From Spirochaetales bacterium (GTDB lineage: Bacteria; Spirochaetota; Spirochaetia; ARS1246): 11,250 bases of DNA. The position numbers and the translations under genes are program-made. The DNA lies in contig JABGPX010000513.1 of assembly GCA_018644745.1 (NCBI GenBank), positions 1-11,250 of the forward strand. The letters run 5' to 3'. Position 1 is the stretch's first letter. The number at the start of each line of letters is the position of its first letter. The notes under the pieces were generated by a model. That model saw only the letters and a program-made list of their open reading frames with translations, was not told the DNA's origin and ran no database searches. This document shows positions 1-8,382 of the stretch, piece after piece.

Positions 1-102
1 GGCCACGATTACCGGCAGGCGCTTGAGATAGCTATAGCTTTCAAAATTTCGGCACGAGCCGCCGGCAAGCGTGTACACCTTCCTCTCAATGATCGTGGCC
101 AC
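1..102 (-). CDS. Possible N-terminus of an unrecognised gene running off the left edge
   Basis: Reading leftwards from a GTG at 102-100, the frame stays open for 34 codons to the window edge. A GGGAG lies 7 bases upstream of the GTG (110-114) and would make a good ribosome binding site. The peptide begins MATIIERKVYTLAGG and has a protein-like composition with mostly G or C at third positions, unlike a random shadow frame. I recognise no family in so short a piece. The same frame is also open further upstream, across the start of the MFS gene, so the start is not fixed by a stop codon. If real, this gene is divergent from the MFS gene with about 80 bases between them. Confidence 0.35.
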   Translation of the reverse strand, partial: MATIIERKVYTLAGGSCRNFESYSYLKRLPVIVA

Positions 103-181
103 ACAATTACTCCCGCTCCGTGGCGAATGCTTGGAGGGGACGTCGCAGGTTGGTTGCCCGGGCTTGATCCTAAAATTGCCG

Positions 182-2503
182 ATGCCTAGCAATGTTCGAA
201 CCGGAACCAATTCGGTTTTCGGGCTTAGTGTATTTTTAGGTTCATGCGGAACAGTCTGGCTTTCTACCTTTACGCCGGATGGTCTATTCGGGGTTTTTTT
301 CAGAAACCATATTGGCGCAACGTCTACCCAGCTCGGGATACTCGCGGCGATAGTTCAGGCTATGGCAATAACCAATCTGCTATCAATTTTCATATACAGG
401 AAATTGGCCAACAGGAAAATTATCTTTACCTGCTTCCTCGGGTTCCACCGCCTCCTCGGCCTTGTTCCTGCTGCCATTGCATTCACAACCGACGCCATAC
501 CGGCATCAGTCGCGATACGGGCTGTATCCATCAGTATGGGTTTGAGCTGGGCATGTTTAAACATTGGAACCGCCGGTTGGTCCAGTTGGATTGCCGACCT
601 TATTCCCGAATCATCAAGAATCGCATTTTTCATGAAAAGGTCGGCTATAATCAACATTATAAATGTCTGCTGGCTGTTCGCGGCACCGGCAGTAATAGAC
701 ATGGTGCCGGCCAGCCTAACCCTGCAGGCGTATGGGTTCTCCTTCCTTGTTTCCAGCGGATTGGGAGTTGCGACGGTTGTGTTCTACGTACGTATGCCCC
801 GGGTACCCGCTCCGCCGGCGGAGCAACTCGGGATCGCTCTTTTTTTTGAGCCACTGAGGAATAAGGATTTCCTTCGATTTTGTTTATCAGTAGGTCTGGT
901 TATTTTCTCTGTCACGATATTCAATCCCTTTATACTGCCATTTCTAACCTCGCCCTACGGGGTAAATATGCCGGAGACCATGATTGGAATTAGGTTTCTT
1001 ATTTCGGGAGTTCTCTGGACTGCCGTTATTCCGTTCTGGGGGGTTGTGATGACAAGGTTCGGCAGGAAGCCGGTAATTATTCTTTGCGCTTTATCAAGCT
1101 TGAGTTGGCTCGGATACTTTTTTATCACCTCGCAGAACTATATGGTTATTGTACCTCTTACCGCTGCGTTTGCCGGAGCCCTCGCGCCGGGATTCTGGGA
1201 AGGAATATTTCAGATGATGCTCACTCTTGCGCCGGAAAAAAATCGAATATCGTATATCTCATGGTACTTGGCTCTTACCGGCGCGGTCTCGGCAGGAGGG
1301 CCGCTGCTGGGGGGCATGCTCGATGACATCCTGGGATCCTTTTATATGCCCTTCGGGCGCGGCATGGCGCTTGAAAGTTTTCACCTCGTAATGCTTGTTT
1401 CGCTGGCTATAATGACGGTGAGTCTGCTCGTATTTGTGCGCGTACGGGAAGGCAGTGAACAGCCGCTGGGTGTAATGGTATCGAATATTGCACGCCCCGG
1501 AATCTTCCGCACTTACGCTAGTATGGGCACCATCGTCCGTTCGGGGTCACCCGCGAAGGTAACAAAAGCGTTAAGAAGTATTACCCGGAAGACAGACAGC
1601 ATAGCATTCACCGATGTAAGCAGTCGTCTCGAGGATCCTGATCCTGATGTCAGGGAGGAGGCCGTAAGGGCTCTCGGAAGAATAGGAACCGTCCAGGCCG
1701 TAGAGGTATTAATTAGCGTGCTAATCGACGACGAATCTTCGGACCGCATTTCTGCCGCGCGGTCCTTAGGGGAGATCGGCGATCCTCGTGCGGTTCCATA
1801 TCTGATAGACGGTATCTCGAGCGTCTCAGAGGACCTTCAAGATGCCTGTATACGTGCCCTCGGAAAGATACCATCCGGAGATTCTTTTTCCCCGCTTCTG
1901 CAGGTTATCAAGAATGTTAGATCCGAGCGAATAGCGGTTTCCGGTGCGGAGGCGGCCTCCCGTCTTGGTTTCCTAGAAGCTGCTTGGGAGATTTTTCCGC
2001 GAATGCACAGTACTATGAATCCTATCCTAAGACGGCAACTTTTCATTGCTATGGGTAACCTGGCAGGCACCCCGGGGGAATTCTATCAATATGTGGCAGG
2101 AGGCGTAAGTCAGCAGAAAAATAAGATCGAAAAACTGTTTCATTCAGCCTCTCAAGCAGCGACTGCGATTCTAAAGAAGAAGATACCGAGTATAAACAAA
2201 GAGATTAAGGAAGCTGTAAGGCTCTTTAAGGAAGCTTCCTTTTCCCAAGCTCTCGAACATATACTCACCATAGAAATGAAAATAATAGAGCCGGTTATCG
2301 GGAAATTTAACGATCCGGTTGCCGTGGTTGAAAGAGCTTTCCGAAAGAATGAGCATATGGGCTTGTGGGTATGGCTTATTACGGAAATCGCTAAAATCCA
2401 ACTAGATCTCGAACCTAAAATTGCCGAATTTGATGTACTGCTTCTTTTCCATTTTCTGTCTGCGTGTACAAGACCGAAGAGCGGGGGATGGCATAGAATA
2501 TGA
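182..2503 (+). CDS. MFS transporter with C-terminal HEAT-repeat domain
   Basis: Predicted inner-membrane major facilitator with a cytoplasmic helical-repeat tail, 773 residues from this start. Residues about 11-420 are a run of hydrophobic segments consistent with 12 membrane helices. A degenerate MFS motif A (YRKLANRK, near residue 72) follows helix 2, and a clearer one (TRFGRKP, near 291) sits in the matching loop of the second half. Residues about 478-596 hold HEAT/PBS-lyase type repeats: DPDVREEAVRALGRIG, then SSDRISAARSLGEIGDPRAVPYL, then a weaker DLQDACIRALGKI unit. A further 170 mostly helical residues of unknown kind follow. A plain MFS protein has about 400-450 residues, so nearly half of this one is extra. 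The substrate cannot be told. The frame is open further upstream, with a GTG at 71 and an ATG at 89. I chose the ATG at 182 because MFS-like sequence begins soon after it, but no good ribosome binding site precedes it. Confidence 0.85.
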   Translation: MPSNVRTGTNSVFGLSVFLGSCGTVWLSTFTPDGLFGVFFRNHIGATSTQLGILAAIVQAMAITNLLSIFIYRKLANRKIIFTCFLGFHRLLGLVPAAIAFTTDAIPASVAIRAVSISMGLSWACLNIGTAGWSSWIADLIPESSRIAFFMKRSAIINIINVCWLFAAPAVIDMVPASLTLQAYGFSFLVSSGLGVATVVFYVRMPRVPAPPAEQLGIALFFEPLRNKDFLRFCLSVGLVIFSVTIFNPFILPFLTSPYGVNMPETMIGIRFLISGVLWTAVIPFWGVVMTRFGRKPVIILCALSSLSWLGYFFITSQNYMVIVPLTAAFAGALAPGFWEGIFQMMLTLAPEKNRISYISWYLALTGAVSAGGPLLGGMLDDILGSFYMPFGRGMALESFHLVMLVSLAIMTVSLLVFVRVREGSEQPLGVMVSNIARPGIFRTYASMGTIVRSGSPAKVTKALRSITRKTDSIAFTDVSSRLEDPDPDVREEAVRALGRIGTVQAVEVLISVLIDDESSDRISAARSLGEIGDPRAVPYLIDGISSVSEDLQDACIRALGKIPSGDSFSPLLQVIKNVRSERIAVSGAEAASRLGFLEAAWEIFPRMHSTMNPILRRQLFIAMGNLAGTPGEFYQYVAGGVSQQKNKIEKLFHSASQAATAILKKKIPSINKEIKEAVRLFKEASFSQALEHILTIEMKIIEPVIGKFNDPVAVVERAFRKNEHMGLWVWLITEIAKIQLDLEPKIAEFDVLLLFHFLSACTRPKSGGWHRI

Positions 2504-2522
2504 GTTCCATATCGCCGCACTC

Positions 2523-2551
2523 TTGCGCTATTTAAAAATTCGGAATATCAT
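2523..2551 (+). promoter_or_regulatory. Predicted sigma-70 promoter of the SIS-like gene
   Basis: A -35-like TTGCGC (2523-2528) and a -10-like TATCAT (2546-2551) are separated by exactly 17 bases. This predicts a transcription start near 2558, at the edge of the palindrome that follows. The boxes lie just after the MFS stop codon, so the SIS-like gene can be expressed independently of it. The -35 box is imperfect. Confidence 0.45.
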
Positions 2552-2557
2552 CACGTT

Positions 2558-2571
2558 CGCAAGCGCTTGCG
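2558..2571. promoter_or_regulatory. Probable LacI-family operator (perfect 14-bp palindrome)
   Basis: CGCAAGCGCTTGCG is a perfect inverted repeat with the AANCGNTT core typical of LacI/GalR-family operators. Its inner 12 bases are identical to the site at 8453-8464. It sits immediately after the predicted -10 box and is centred about +7, where a bound repressor would block transcription. The regulator is not encoded in this window. Confidence 0.7.
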
Positions 2572-2597
2572 CTTTGGTATGGAGGAAGGGAGTTTTT

Positions 2598-3746
2598 ATG
2601 GATAATGTTAATAGATATCTGGATTTTGTGCATGCGAAAATTTTTACAGTTGAAGAGCAACTCGATGTTATCGCCGCCGCCGCGAGCATAACTGCGGATA
2701 GGATCATTGGCGGTGGAACTTTGTACGGCTACGGTGACGAGGAAGGCTTCGAAAGTGAACTCTGTTCCCGATCCGGCGGGCTCATGGGCATACAGAGAAT
2801 CAGCGAGTCCGATGAGGTAGGGCAGGGCGATGCTGTCATCGCTTCCACTCAGGGTCATGACGTATCAGCGCAGACTGAACGCCTGAATTCTTACCGGGAA
2901 AATGGCGCCTATGTCGTGCTTATCGGCGGGGATGAGACGGCGCTCCGCTTATCTGCGGATGCTTTCATCAGCACCGGCCTTCCGGTGGGCACTGCACCTG
3001 TCATTCCCTACAAGGGCCGTCTTACCTGTCCTACTGCCGGCGTCATCGATATCACCGCGATGTGGGTGTTTGTGCTTGAGTACACATCGGCCTGCATTCG
3101 TCGAGGCAAGATGCCGGTGTTCTGGAAGAGTGTGTGCGTACCGGCGGGAATGGGATGGATAGAGAAGTACGCAGAGCAAGTTTTTCATGCATCCGGTGAG
3201 TTTGAGATCCCGCCTGTACCGGAGAAGGAGCTGGCAAGTACCTACCTTGCTAATCTACACCGCTGCCTTGCCGGGATACGGTCAACCGAATTGGAGAAGA
3301 TACGGGAGACTGGGGAACTCGCGGCAAGGTCTATCCAGAGCGGCGGAACTGTGTACTGCGATGCCATCGGTCACCATATGCATTCGCAGCGAGGAATCGA
3401 CGGTGATCCCGGCTTCTTTGTTATGGGATTTCCTGAGAGCGATGAGAAGGCCGGTCCTTTCAAAAAAGGCGATTACTATATTTATAACGGCTACTATGTC
3501 TATCCAGCTGATCTGCTTGAAGCAGTTCGGGAAGCTGATATCCGTTCGACCTGGATTATGGGAGGAAATGAAGTTGACAGCGTGTGTCCCCATAACGGAG
3601 AGCTTCACGTGGATGCATACTGGCGCTATGGAGACGCGAGCGTGAGAATCCCGGGATACGGGGTTAAGGTCGCGCCGGCGTCCGGAGTGGTGATGACAGC
3701 GACCCTATGGGTCTGGCATGCTGCGGTAATCGATGCGTTGGGGTGA
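2598..3746 (+). CDS. Tandem SIS-like (sugar isomerase domain) protein, COG4821-like
   Basis: Predicted soluble cytoplasmic protein of 382 residues resembling uncharacterised sugar-isomerase-domain proteins that bind phosphosugars. Two related halves are visible. Residues about 25-170 contain GGTLYGYGDEEGFESE followed by SRSGGL, the position where family members carry a Gly-rich loop with a GHSH-like motif and RAGGL. Residues about 236-380 contain GGTVYCDAIGHHMHSQRG. Both halves end in a similar segment (CPTAGVIDITAMWVF near 144 and APASGVVMTATLWVW near 359), which suggests an ancient duplication. The frame is open upstream to 2421, but the ATG at 2598 is preferred: GGGAG lies 5 bases before it, the palindromic operator and promoter lie just upstream, and the homologous region starts here. 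The exact reaction is unknown; a phosphosugar isomerase, etherase or sensor role is inference. It converges on the DUF4340 gene with only 5 bases between stop codons. Confidence 0.8.
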   Translation: MDNVNRYLDFVHAKIFTVEEQLDVIAAAASITADRIIGGGTLYGYGDEEGFESELCSRSGGLMGIQRISESDEVGQGDAVIASTQGHDVSAQTERLNSYRENGAYVVLIGGDETALRLSADAFISTGLPVGTAPVIPYKGRLTCPTAGVIDITAMWVFVLEYTSACIRRGKMPVFWKSVCVPAGMGWIEKYAEQVFHASGEFEIPPVPEKELASTYLANLHRCLAGIRSTELEKIRETGELAARSIQSGGTVYCDAIGHHMHSQRGIDGDPGFFVMGFPESDEKAGPFKKGDYYIYNGYYVYPADLLEAVREADIRSTWIMGGNEVDSVCPHNGELHVDAYWRYGDASVRIPGYGVKVAPASGVVMTATLWVWHAAVIDALG

Positions 3747-3751
3747 GATGC

Positions 3752-5131
3752 TCATGTTCCGGCTAGGGCAGTGATTCCTTCTATCATCGATGTAACTTGG
3801 TTCTTCGAGACAAGGAATTTATCATCGTTGATTAGTAAAATATAGTAGCGGGTATTGTAGAGGAAGTATTCCATTATGAGTTGTGGCGATTCACCAAAAG
3901 TTGATCCGTCGCGCGGCACGACAGCGACAGATACCGCCGGGACGTTTTTCGGCGCGCTATCAGTTTCCGCGGCGAAAATGATTCCTGTTAACTTGAAGTA
4001 GAATTCTAAAAATGCCGTTTCCTCTATGGCTTTACCGTTGACCGAAAACATGAGTTGGTTGCTGTCGGTTACCTGTTCTATTCTAGTCTTATAGGTCTTG
4101 CTCTCAATGAGGATTTCTATCCTCGCCACGTCCCCGATATTCTCGTTGAACGGATGCTTTTCGATAAGGTCATAAACATTGACGTTTAGGAATCCTAACT
4201 TTTGTGAATCGATAGTGACTACGGGATACGATCCCGCCAATTTCCCAAAGTACTTTTTATCCTTGGTTGGATTACCGACTAATAGCACTACACTTTCTTT
4301 ACTTCCCCTGAGCTCAAGTTCCGCCTGCGCGGGCAGGAGTCCAAACGACGCGAGATTGTCTGATGATTCGTCGATGAATTGGTCAATCATATCAAGCACT
4401 ATTTCCGCAAAAAAATCCGCAAGAACTGTCGGATCCGCTTTCCGACTGACGGAATACGGTTCAGTAATGATCCATGATCCGGGAGAGAGGTTGTCGCCTG
4501 ATGAGGATTTGGCAATTTCAATATCTCGATGGCCGACACGGGAAAGACGAAGATACTTCAACTCGTTGAATGAAATATCAAGAAGGGTTCTGTCCCGAAA
4601 ATCGTCTTCAGAGTAATTGAAGTGCTTCCCGTACTTCGCCGGTACCTCGTAAACCTTGGTGTTGTCTTTTTCCATCAAGTAGTATGTGCCGGCTGCACTT
4701 TTGTTTCCCAGTTTATAGGTGCGTGTTTCGTTGTTGGTCAGTACCGCAGTGGCGGTGACTGCTGGAGGGTTCAGGCCAAACTTAGCCAGATCGTCCGGTT
4801 GTTTTTCAACGACAGAATCCGCGTATATCGCTGAGAAGTCGAGTAGAATTTTGTTCACCTCACCTGCATCTATATCGAAAAGCGGGTGTGACCGCAGCCG
4901 GAATTTTCCGTTGAGCTTCTCGAGTATTACATTTCCGTTGTCGGATAATAGTTCAACTCGGACGATATCGTCCTTATCGATTCTATCGAGGGTGATTATT
5001 TCTGCAGGCGCGGGTACCTCGGATTTTTTCCCGATACCGAGTTTGGTTATTAACAAAGCGCTGAGTATCAGGACCAGTGCAATCGAAGATACAAGCAGTG
5101 CCGAGGGTCTTCTCACAACCGCCGTCTCCAC
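3752..5131 (-). CDS. DUF4340 domain-containing membrane-anchored protein
   Basis: Last gene of the four-gene reverse operon, about 459 residues. One N-terminal membrane segment (about residues 11-30) is followed by a long soluble region, which should be extracytoplasmic if the protein has the usual N-in anchor. The sequence after the anchor (ITLDRIDKDDIVRVEL) and the FGLNPPAVTATAVL and FGLLPAQAELELRG segments are typical of DUF4340, and the two similar FGL-P segments suggest repeated subdomains. DUF4340 genes commonly follow GldG-like genes in ABC clusters and probably form an envelope complex with them; the molecular role is unknown. The start is uncertain: the GTG at 5131 has GGAG 7 bases upstream and overlaps the previous gene by 19 bases. 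A GTG at 5116 also has GGAG upstream (9 bases) and would give a GTGA stop-start overlap. Confidence 0.85.
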   Translation of the reverse strand: METAVVRRPSALLVSSIALVLILSALLITKLGIGKKSEVPAPAEIITLDRIDKDDIVRVELLSDNGNVILEKLNGKFRLRSHPLFDIDAGEVNKILLDFSAIYADSVVEKQPDDLAKFGLNPPAVTATAVLTNNETRTYKLGNKSAAGTYYLMEKDNTKVYEVPAKYGKHFNYSEDDFRDRTLLDISFNELKYLRLSRVGHRDIEIAKSSSGDNLSPGSWIITEPYSVSRKADPTVLADFFAEIVLDMIDQFIDESSDNLASFGLLPAQAELELRGSKESVVLLVGNPTKDKKYFGKLAGSYPVVTIDSQKLGFLNVNVYDLIEKHPFNENIGDVARIEILIESKTYKTRIEQVTDSNQLMFSVNGKAIEETAFLEFYFKLTGIIFAAETDSAPKNVPAVSVAVVPRDGSTFGESPQLIMEYFLYNTRYYILLINDDKFLVSKNQVTSMIEGITALAGT

Positions 5132-6477
5132 AACCAGACTCCAAGTCCGGCGCCGAATATGAGAAGCGGGATGAGTATTACAGCAATTCCAGAGTAGATC
5201 AGGGACTGGCGTCGGTCCATTGCCAGGCGGAAGGATAGGAGGCTTTTAGGTCGGATAGCCGAAGCGCTGTTTTGTCCCGCGAGCCAGTTGAATCCATTTA
5301 GGATGAAATTAACATTGGCCGGTACATCTCTTAGTATATCGGGATCAGATACGGCACCGGAGCCGACAACGACGATCCTGCTCTCCTTGTCCACGGTTCC
5401 CTCTCTGACGAGTGTCGCTGCCGCTGCAATTGTGAATGGTCCCTCCGGGCCAGCCTCCCCGTTGTCGCGTAGACGTGCTTTTTCTGATGTTACGAGAAGC
5501 GGAATTGTTTGGATGCTTGTGTCATTCAATTTGAGAATATCCAAAGATTGAGAAAATGGGACTATAGTCCGCATGTCTGCGGATGCAATTGGATCCAGGA
5601 TGTCGTGAGGCTTCTGCCGGGGCATCAGGAAAATGGGAATCTGTGTATAAAACCCAGCGTCGTTTTCGGTGACCAGGGCGTTAGTTAGTTCTATCCCGTA
5701 TGCCGATAATAGTTTGCCCAAATTGGGTGTGCCTGATAATATCGGGCCCACGAGAAAAAGACCGTTACCGCCAGCCTCTATAAATTCACCGATTGATTCC
5801 GCCTCGCCGGGTGAGAGGTCACGGTCCGGAAGATTAACCGCAAGAACATCTATGTGGTCGGGGACACGCAATTCACTTCGGAGATCAAGATCTATTAATT
5901 CGTAGTTTTCTAGCCTTAAGCTTTTGGTGAGTATTTGCGGTAAAACCGCTTCTCCGTGGCCTTTCAGTTCGGCGATAGTACGCCGGATACCGCCGTCTAC
6001 ATAAAGCAGCGCTCCGGTCACTCTCTCCTCCACAACCAGAGATCGTACCTGATGCCGGCGTTGAACATCCATGCCGATTTCAAAAAGGTCAGCTTCGGAA
6101 AGAACCTTGAACAGCTTGCCCGCCGAAATGATGAGTGAATTTTCGGAAGGCTCATTGCCTTGATACACGAAGCTTTTCACAAAATCCGGATTGCGGATTG
6201 GGTCGATGTACTTAATCTGAATTTTCCGAGAAGCTGTTGAGTACCGCCTTAGAATTTCATCGATCAGTTTGTTGACATCGCCGGTCTGATAGAGGCCATA
6301 AATAGTCACCTCTTGGCTTAACCCGTCCATTACGGTGTAGCTTTGCGGAGAAAGTGAAAAGAGTCGATTTTCTGACAGGTCAAGGCTGATGTTGAACTCA
6401 TCGAAAAGGAGATTTACTGAGAAAAATAGAGCGACTATTATGCCGGTGAGCAATAGAGTGTTTTGTTTTTCAGCCAT
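5113..6477 (-). CDS. GldG-like ABC transporter auxiliary protein
   Basis: A 454-residue protein of the GldG / ABC-type auxiliary family (PF09822-like). It has an N-terminal membrane helix (about residues 8-25), then the family's characteristic FNISLDLSENRLFSLSPQS segment. A large soluble domain holds the KIQIKYIDPIRNPDF and ELKGHGEAVLPQI segments, and a C-terminal helix (about 426-448) ends in Trp and Arg residues. Members are anchored at both ends with the middle outside the cytoplasm and partner an ABC-2 permease and ATPase. In Bacteroidota, GldA/F/G support gliding; in other phyla the role is not established. The ATG lies 3 bases after the permease stop codon with GAGG just before it, so the two genes are probably translated together. 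Confidence 0.87.
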   Translation of the reverse strand: MAEKQNTLLLTGIIVALFFSVNLLFDEFNISLDLSENRLFSLSPQSYTVMDGLSQEVTIYGLYQTGDVNKLIDEILRRYSTASRKIQIKYIDPIRNPDFVKSFVYQGNEPSENSLIISAGKLFKVLSEADLFEIGMDVQRRHQVRSLVVEERVTGALLYVDGGIRRTIAELKGHGEAVLPQILTKSLRLENYELIDLDLRSELRVPDHIDVLAVNLPDRDLSPGEAESIGEFIEAGGNGLFLVGPILSGTPNLGKLLSAYGIELTNALVTENDAGFYTQIPIFLMPRQKPHDILDPIASADMRTIVPFSQSLDILKLNDTSIQTIPLLVTSEKARLRDNGEAGPEGPFTIAAAATLVREGTVDKESRIVVVGSGAVSDPDILRDVPANVNFILNGFNWLAGQNSASAIRPKSLLSFRLAMDRRQSLIYSGIAVILIPLLIFGAGLGVWLWRRRL

Positions 6478-6480
6478 ACC

Positions 6481-7338
6481 TCACCGTCTTTCTTCGATTA
6501 TTCGTACTGTAATAAAGAGGAATAATGATGAAAAAGTCAGATAGAAAACTATCGGGCGGAGATCGAGAACGCCGAGGTTGAATTGTTCAAACCGATCAAG
6601 AAGAGAGAACCATTGAAACACTCTCACCACCAGACCTTCAAAAATCGTTCGATCAACAATGAAAATCACAACAATAACGACGTAACCTGTTAGTGCGGTC
6701 AATACTCCAGCAAGCAACGTATGCTGGATGTAGTAGGCATATGCTCCAGCGGCTGTCGCAATAATGAGCGCAAACAGCAAACCCGATCCTTCACTGATTG
6801 GAAGTCCCTGCTGAATTGTACCCGCGAGCCACAAGAGGAGGAGCACCGCAAACGTGGCAACCGCGGCCGAAACTTGGTTTTCCGTAAGTGAAGAAATACA
6901 TAAACCCACGGATATAAAACAGGACCCAAGCAAGAAGAATCCAACGTAGCTGCCGAGTATTTCCCAACCGGCAAGAGAACCATGGAAACTCATGAGAATT
7001 GGGTAGATGCATGTGGCAAAAAGCGTGATGAGAAAAACCGACTCCGCTGCTAGGTACTTTCCTATCACTATTGCTGCCGGCCGAAGCGGGCTTGTGACTA
7101 GAAGCACAAAAGTCTTTTGCTTTTTTTCTTCGGAAAATAGCCGCATTGTCAGAATAGGCACAACCAAAAGAAACATAAATGTCAGGTTGGCAAGCACATC
7201 TGTATATGCCGGACTTCCGGTAAGAAAGTTTTGAGAGCTTACAAAAAAGCCTGACACCAGCAGAAAAAATCCGATAAAAATGTAGCCAACCGGCGTTACG
7301 AGGTATGCGGTCATTTCGCGACGATAGATTGCAAGCAT
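6481..7338 (-). CDS. ABC-2 type permease (GldF-like)
   Basis: A 285-residue integral membrane protein with about six predicted helices (roughly residues 12-33, 50-66, 97-117, 128-150, 155-174 and 185-229, the last region probably two, plus a C-terminal one at 263-280). The cytoplasmic segment MRLFSEEKKQKTFVLLVTSP (residues 65-84) is the hallmark of the GldF/ABC-2 family. It would form the membrane channel for the ATPase encoded upstream. The frame is open 34 codons further, but the ATG at 7338 is preferred: its A is shared with the stop codon of the ATPase gene (TGATG), a typical coupled start, and MLAIYRREMTAYLVTPVGYI matches the usual N-terminus of the family. Confidence 0.88.
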   Translation of the reverse strand: MLAIYRREMTAYLVTPVGYIFIGFFLLVSGFFVSSQNFLTGSPAYTDVLANLTFMFLLVVPILTMRLFSEEKKQKTFVLLVTSPLRPAAIVIGKYLAAESVFLITLFATCIYPILMSFHGSLAGWEILGSYVGFFLLGSCFISVGLCISSLTENQVSAAVATFAVLLLLWLAGTIQQGLPISEGSGLLFALIIATAAGAYAYYIQHTLLAGVLTALTGYVVIVVIFIVDRTIFEGLVVRVFQWFSLLDRFEQFNLGVLDLRPIVFYLTFSSLFLFITVRIIEERR

Positions 7339-8288
7339 CACTCTTCGTCCCCGGGGATATCGGCGGTAAGCTGCAGAAAGACTTCCTCTAATGAGGACCG
7401 AACGGGTGCCATCATGCGTATGGTGAAACCACCGTCGCATATAGCTGAGAAAAGCTGATCGCGTAGATCAAGGTTTTTCTGCGATTCTACTATAAGATCT
7501 ACAGTGTCATTTTCTTGGGACGGGATCTGTTTAATCGAGCTTACCCCTTCAACGGCTCGAATGGATTTGAGTACATCATCGGCTTCACCACAGATTCGCA
7601 GTTGCAGGCTGCCGCTGTTAGAGATCCGTCGCGACAGCTCTTGAGGTGTCCCTTCGCCGACGATTCTACCTTTGTTAATGATCAGCACACGGTTACAGAC
7701 AGCGCTAACCTCGGAGAGAATGTGCGAACTGAGCAGAATTGTGCGGTCTTTACTCAATAGCTTTATAACATTCCGTATTTCCGACATCTGTTGCGGATCT
7801 AAACCAATAGTTGGTTCATCTAGAACTAAAACGGGAGGATTACCAATGAGAGCCTGGGCCATACCAACCCGCTGTTTATAACCACGAGAGAGATTTCTTA
7901 TCAATCGCGATTTCACAGCGTTGATGCCAACAAGGTCACAAGTTTCGCTGATTTGGGCTTTTTGTTCGTTTTTCCCAATACCTTTAATTCGGCTAACAAA
8001 TTTTAGGTATTCATTTACCGTCAACTCGCCATAAAGAGGTGGAGTTTCCGGCAGATATCCTACCTTTGTTTTAGCTTCAGTAGGATTATCTGCAACGCTG
8101 TAGCCACCGATTACAACCCTGCCTTCCGAAGGACTCACATAACCTGTAATGATATTCATGGTAGTAGATTTTCCAGCACCATTTGGACCGAGAAACCCTA
8201 CCACCTCTCCTTTTTCAATGGTAAAGCATACGTTTGCTATTGCTGAGATTCGACCATAGTTTTTACTTAATTCTGTTACTTTAATCAT
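7338..8288 (-). CDS. ABC transporter ATP-binding protein (GldA-like)
   Basis: First gene of the reverse operon, 316 residues. It is a complete ABC ATPase: Walker A GPNGAGKST at 34-42, GYLPETPPLY at 77-86 in the Q-loop position (as is usual in this subfamily, which has Glu where most have Gln), signature LSRGYKQR at 133-140, Walker B VLVLDEP at 153-159, D-loop GLDP at 162-165, and the switch His at 189. Residues about 225-316 form the C-terminal extension found in Gld/Nat-type exporter ATPases. It should power the adjacent ABC-2 permease at the cytoplasmic face. The ATG at 8288 has only a weak GGA directly before it and no clear Shine-Dalgarno sequence. Transcription probably starts in the divergent promoter region, just before an operator-like site. 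Confidence 0.92.
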   Translation of the reverse strand: MIKVTELSKNYGRISAIANVCFTIEKGEVVGFLGPNGAGKSTTMNIITGYVSPSEGRVVIGGYSVADNPTEAKTKVGYLPETPPLYGELTVNEYLKFVSRIKGIGKNEQKAQISETCDLVGINAVKSRLIRNLSRGYKQRVGMAQALIGNPPVLVLDEPTIGLDPQQMSEIRNVIKLLSKDRTILLSSHILSEVSAVCNRVLIINKGRIVGEGTPQELSRRISNSGSLQLRICGEADDVLKSIRAVEGVSSIKQIPSQENDTVDLIVESQKNLDLRDQLFSAICDGGFTIRMMAPVRSSLEEVFLQLTADIPGDEE

Positions 8289-8300
8289 TCCAAGTACTTA

Positions 8301-8312
8301 GCAATCGTTTGC
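8301..8312. promoter_or_regulatory. Probable LacI-family operator of the Gld-type operon
   Basis: GCAATCGTTTGC matches 10 of 12 positions of the operators at 2559-2570 and 8453-8464 and keeps GCAANCGNTTGC exactly. On the reverse strand it lies just after the predicted transcription start (about +10) and 12 bases before the ATPase start codon, so a bound repressor would block this operon. Confidence 0.5.
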
Positions 8313-8322
8313 GGACATTTAT

Positions 8323-8351
8323 GTGGTATCATGCCTCATGTTTGCTGTCAA
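8323..8351 (-). promoter_or_regulatory. Predicted sigma-70 promoter of the Gld-type operon
   Basis: On the reverse strand a perfect -35 TTGACA (8351-8346) is followed after 17 bases by TACCAC (8328-8323), which is preceded by an extended -10 TGA. The -10 box itself is weak, matching TATAAT only at TA and A. The predicted start is near 8316, leaving a leader of about 28 bases. Confidence 0.5.
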
Positions 8352-8382
8352 GAAATGCATACACCTTTGTATTCGCCTATTA

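Noticed and set aside
2152..2520. Reverse-strand open frame of 122 codons across the end of the MFS gene
   Set aside because: It is antisense to a well-supported coding region, resembles no protein, and has no sign of its own promoter or ribosome binding site.
3729..3791. Inverted repeat ATCGATG / CATCGAT around the convergent gene ends
   Set aside because: The arms are 7 bases with a loop of about 49 and no T-run, so it is not a credible terminator; short repeats like this are expected by chance.
7338..7440. Longer start for the ABC-2 permease, giving a 103-base overlap with the ATPase gene
   Set aside because: The extra 34 residues are Arg-rich and unlike the family; the TGATG overlap at 7336-7340 is the typical coupled start.
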